A DNA stretch of 31,162 nt, from NCBI GenBank assembly GCA_900539505.1, contig UQCL01000019.1, positions 1 through 31,162 on the forward strand, given 5' to 3'. This document shows, piece by piece, positions 31,118 to 31,162 of this stretch. The translations under genes were made by a program, and so were the position numbers. The DNA is from an uncultured Campylobacter sp. GTDB taxonomy: Bacteria; Campylobacterota; Campylobacteria; Campylobacterales; Campylobacteraceae. Each line of letters begins with the position of its first letter. Position 1 is the stretch's first letter. The notes under the pieces were generated by a model. The model was not told the DNA's origin. It made no database searches and worked only from the letters and a program-made list of their open reading frames with translations.

Positions 31118-31162
31118 AGTCGGATTGGTCGGATTGGTCGGATTGGTCGGATTGGTCGGATT
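31118..31162 (+). repeat. 9-bp tandem repeat GGTCGGATT at the window end
   Basis: One imperfect unit (AGTCGGATT, 31118-31126) and four perfect copies of GGTCGGATT running to the last base. The array is cut by the end of the window, so its true length is unknown; such a repeat commonly breaks short-read assemblies. Confidence 0.95.

Overview
The window looks like a chromosomal contig from a Campylobacter species of the higher-GC branch (C. gracilis-like; genus by inference). The grounds are the gene content, the order ileS - small membrane protein - gatA - guaB - xseB - nitrilase (as I recall it from C. jejuni), the Campylobacter-style TATAAT promoters, and non-coding DNA saturated with AAATTT/AAATTTTAAAATTT words. 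I see no rRNA, tRNA, CRISPR array or complete insertion sequence. The first 43 bases are not biological: they are an Illumina Nextera index/adapter/transposon end, so base 1 is a contig end. The last 45 bases run off the window inside a 9-bp tandem repeat.

Layout. 0.5-1.7 kb: ribD (riboflavin). 1.8-3.5 kb: AT-rich minus-strand cluster of two paralogous small membrane proteins around a frameshifted third one. 4.0-5.1 kb: zinc-type CDF exporter and a 44-codon gene. 5.2-7.9 kb: a cupin gene behind a strong promoter with two copies of a dyad operator, an NAD(P)-binding reductase-like gene, about 950 bp of decayed repeats, and a YwnA-like Rrf2 regulator. 7.9-9.3 kb: AT-rich accessory island with a secreted coiled-coil protein, an unknown small protein, a possible PIN-toxin start and a broken zeta-toxin gene whose tail appears to have been swapped through a 29-bp repeat shared with the coiled-coil gene.

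9.5-18.3 kb is one compact minus-strand operon, read from the right: ileS, a 36-aa membrane protein, gatA, guaB, metX, xseB, a nitrilase-superfamily amidase and a ThiF-like E1 protein, with most junctions overlapping or only 2-9 bp apart. It combines translation (IleRS, GatA), purine synthesis (IMPDH), methionine synthesis and DNA repair. Divergent from it are cinA and a lipoprotein gene. 21.3-23.5 kb: pyrBC (pyrimidine synthesis). 24.2-25.2 kb: unknown protein with a low-complexity segment. 25.3-28.3 kb, minus strand: a Tat-exported molybdopterin S-/N-oxide reductase and dgkA. 28.3-30.9 kb: exonuclease III and formate-tetrahydrofolate ligase.

The most striking pattern is that short tandem repeats built around an AAATTT word occur between genes (57-bp units) and also inside genes in multiples of three: 18-bp units give a hexapeptide-repeat insertion inside the nitrilase-family protein, and 27-bp units give a nonapeptide repeat that pushes a lipoprotein signal about 80 residues away from its start codon. 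This suggests an active repeat-expansion process that reshapes proteins in this genome.
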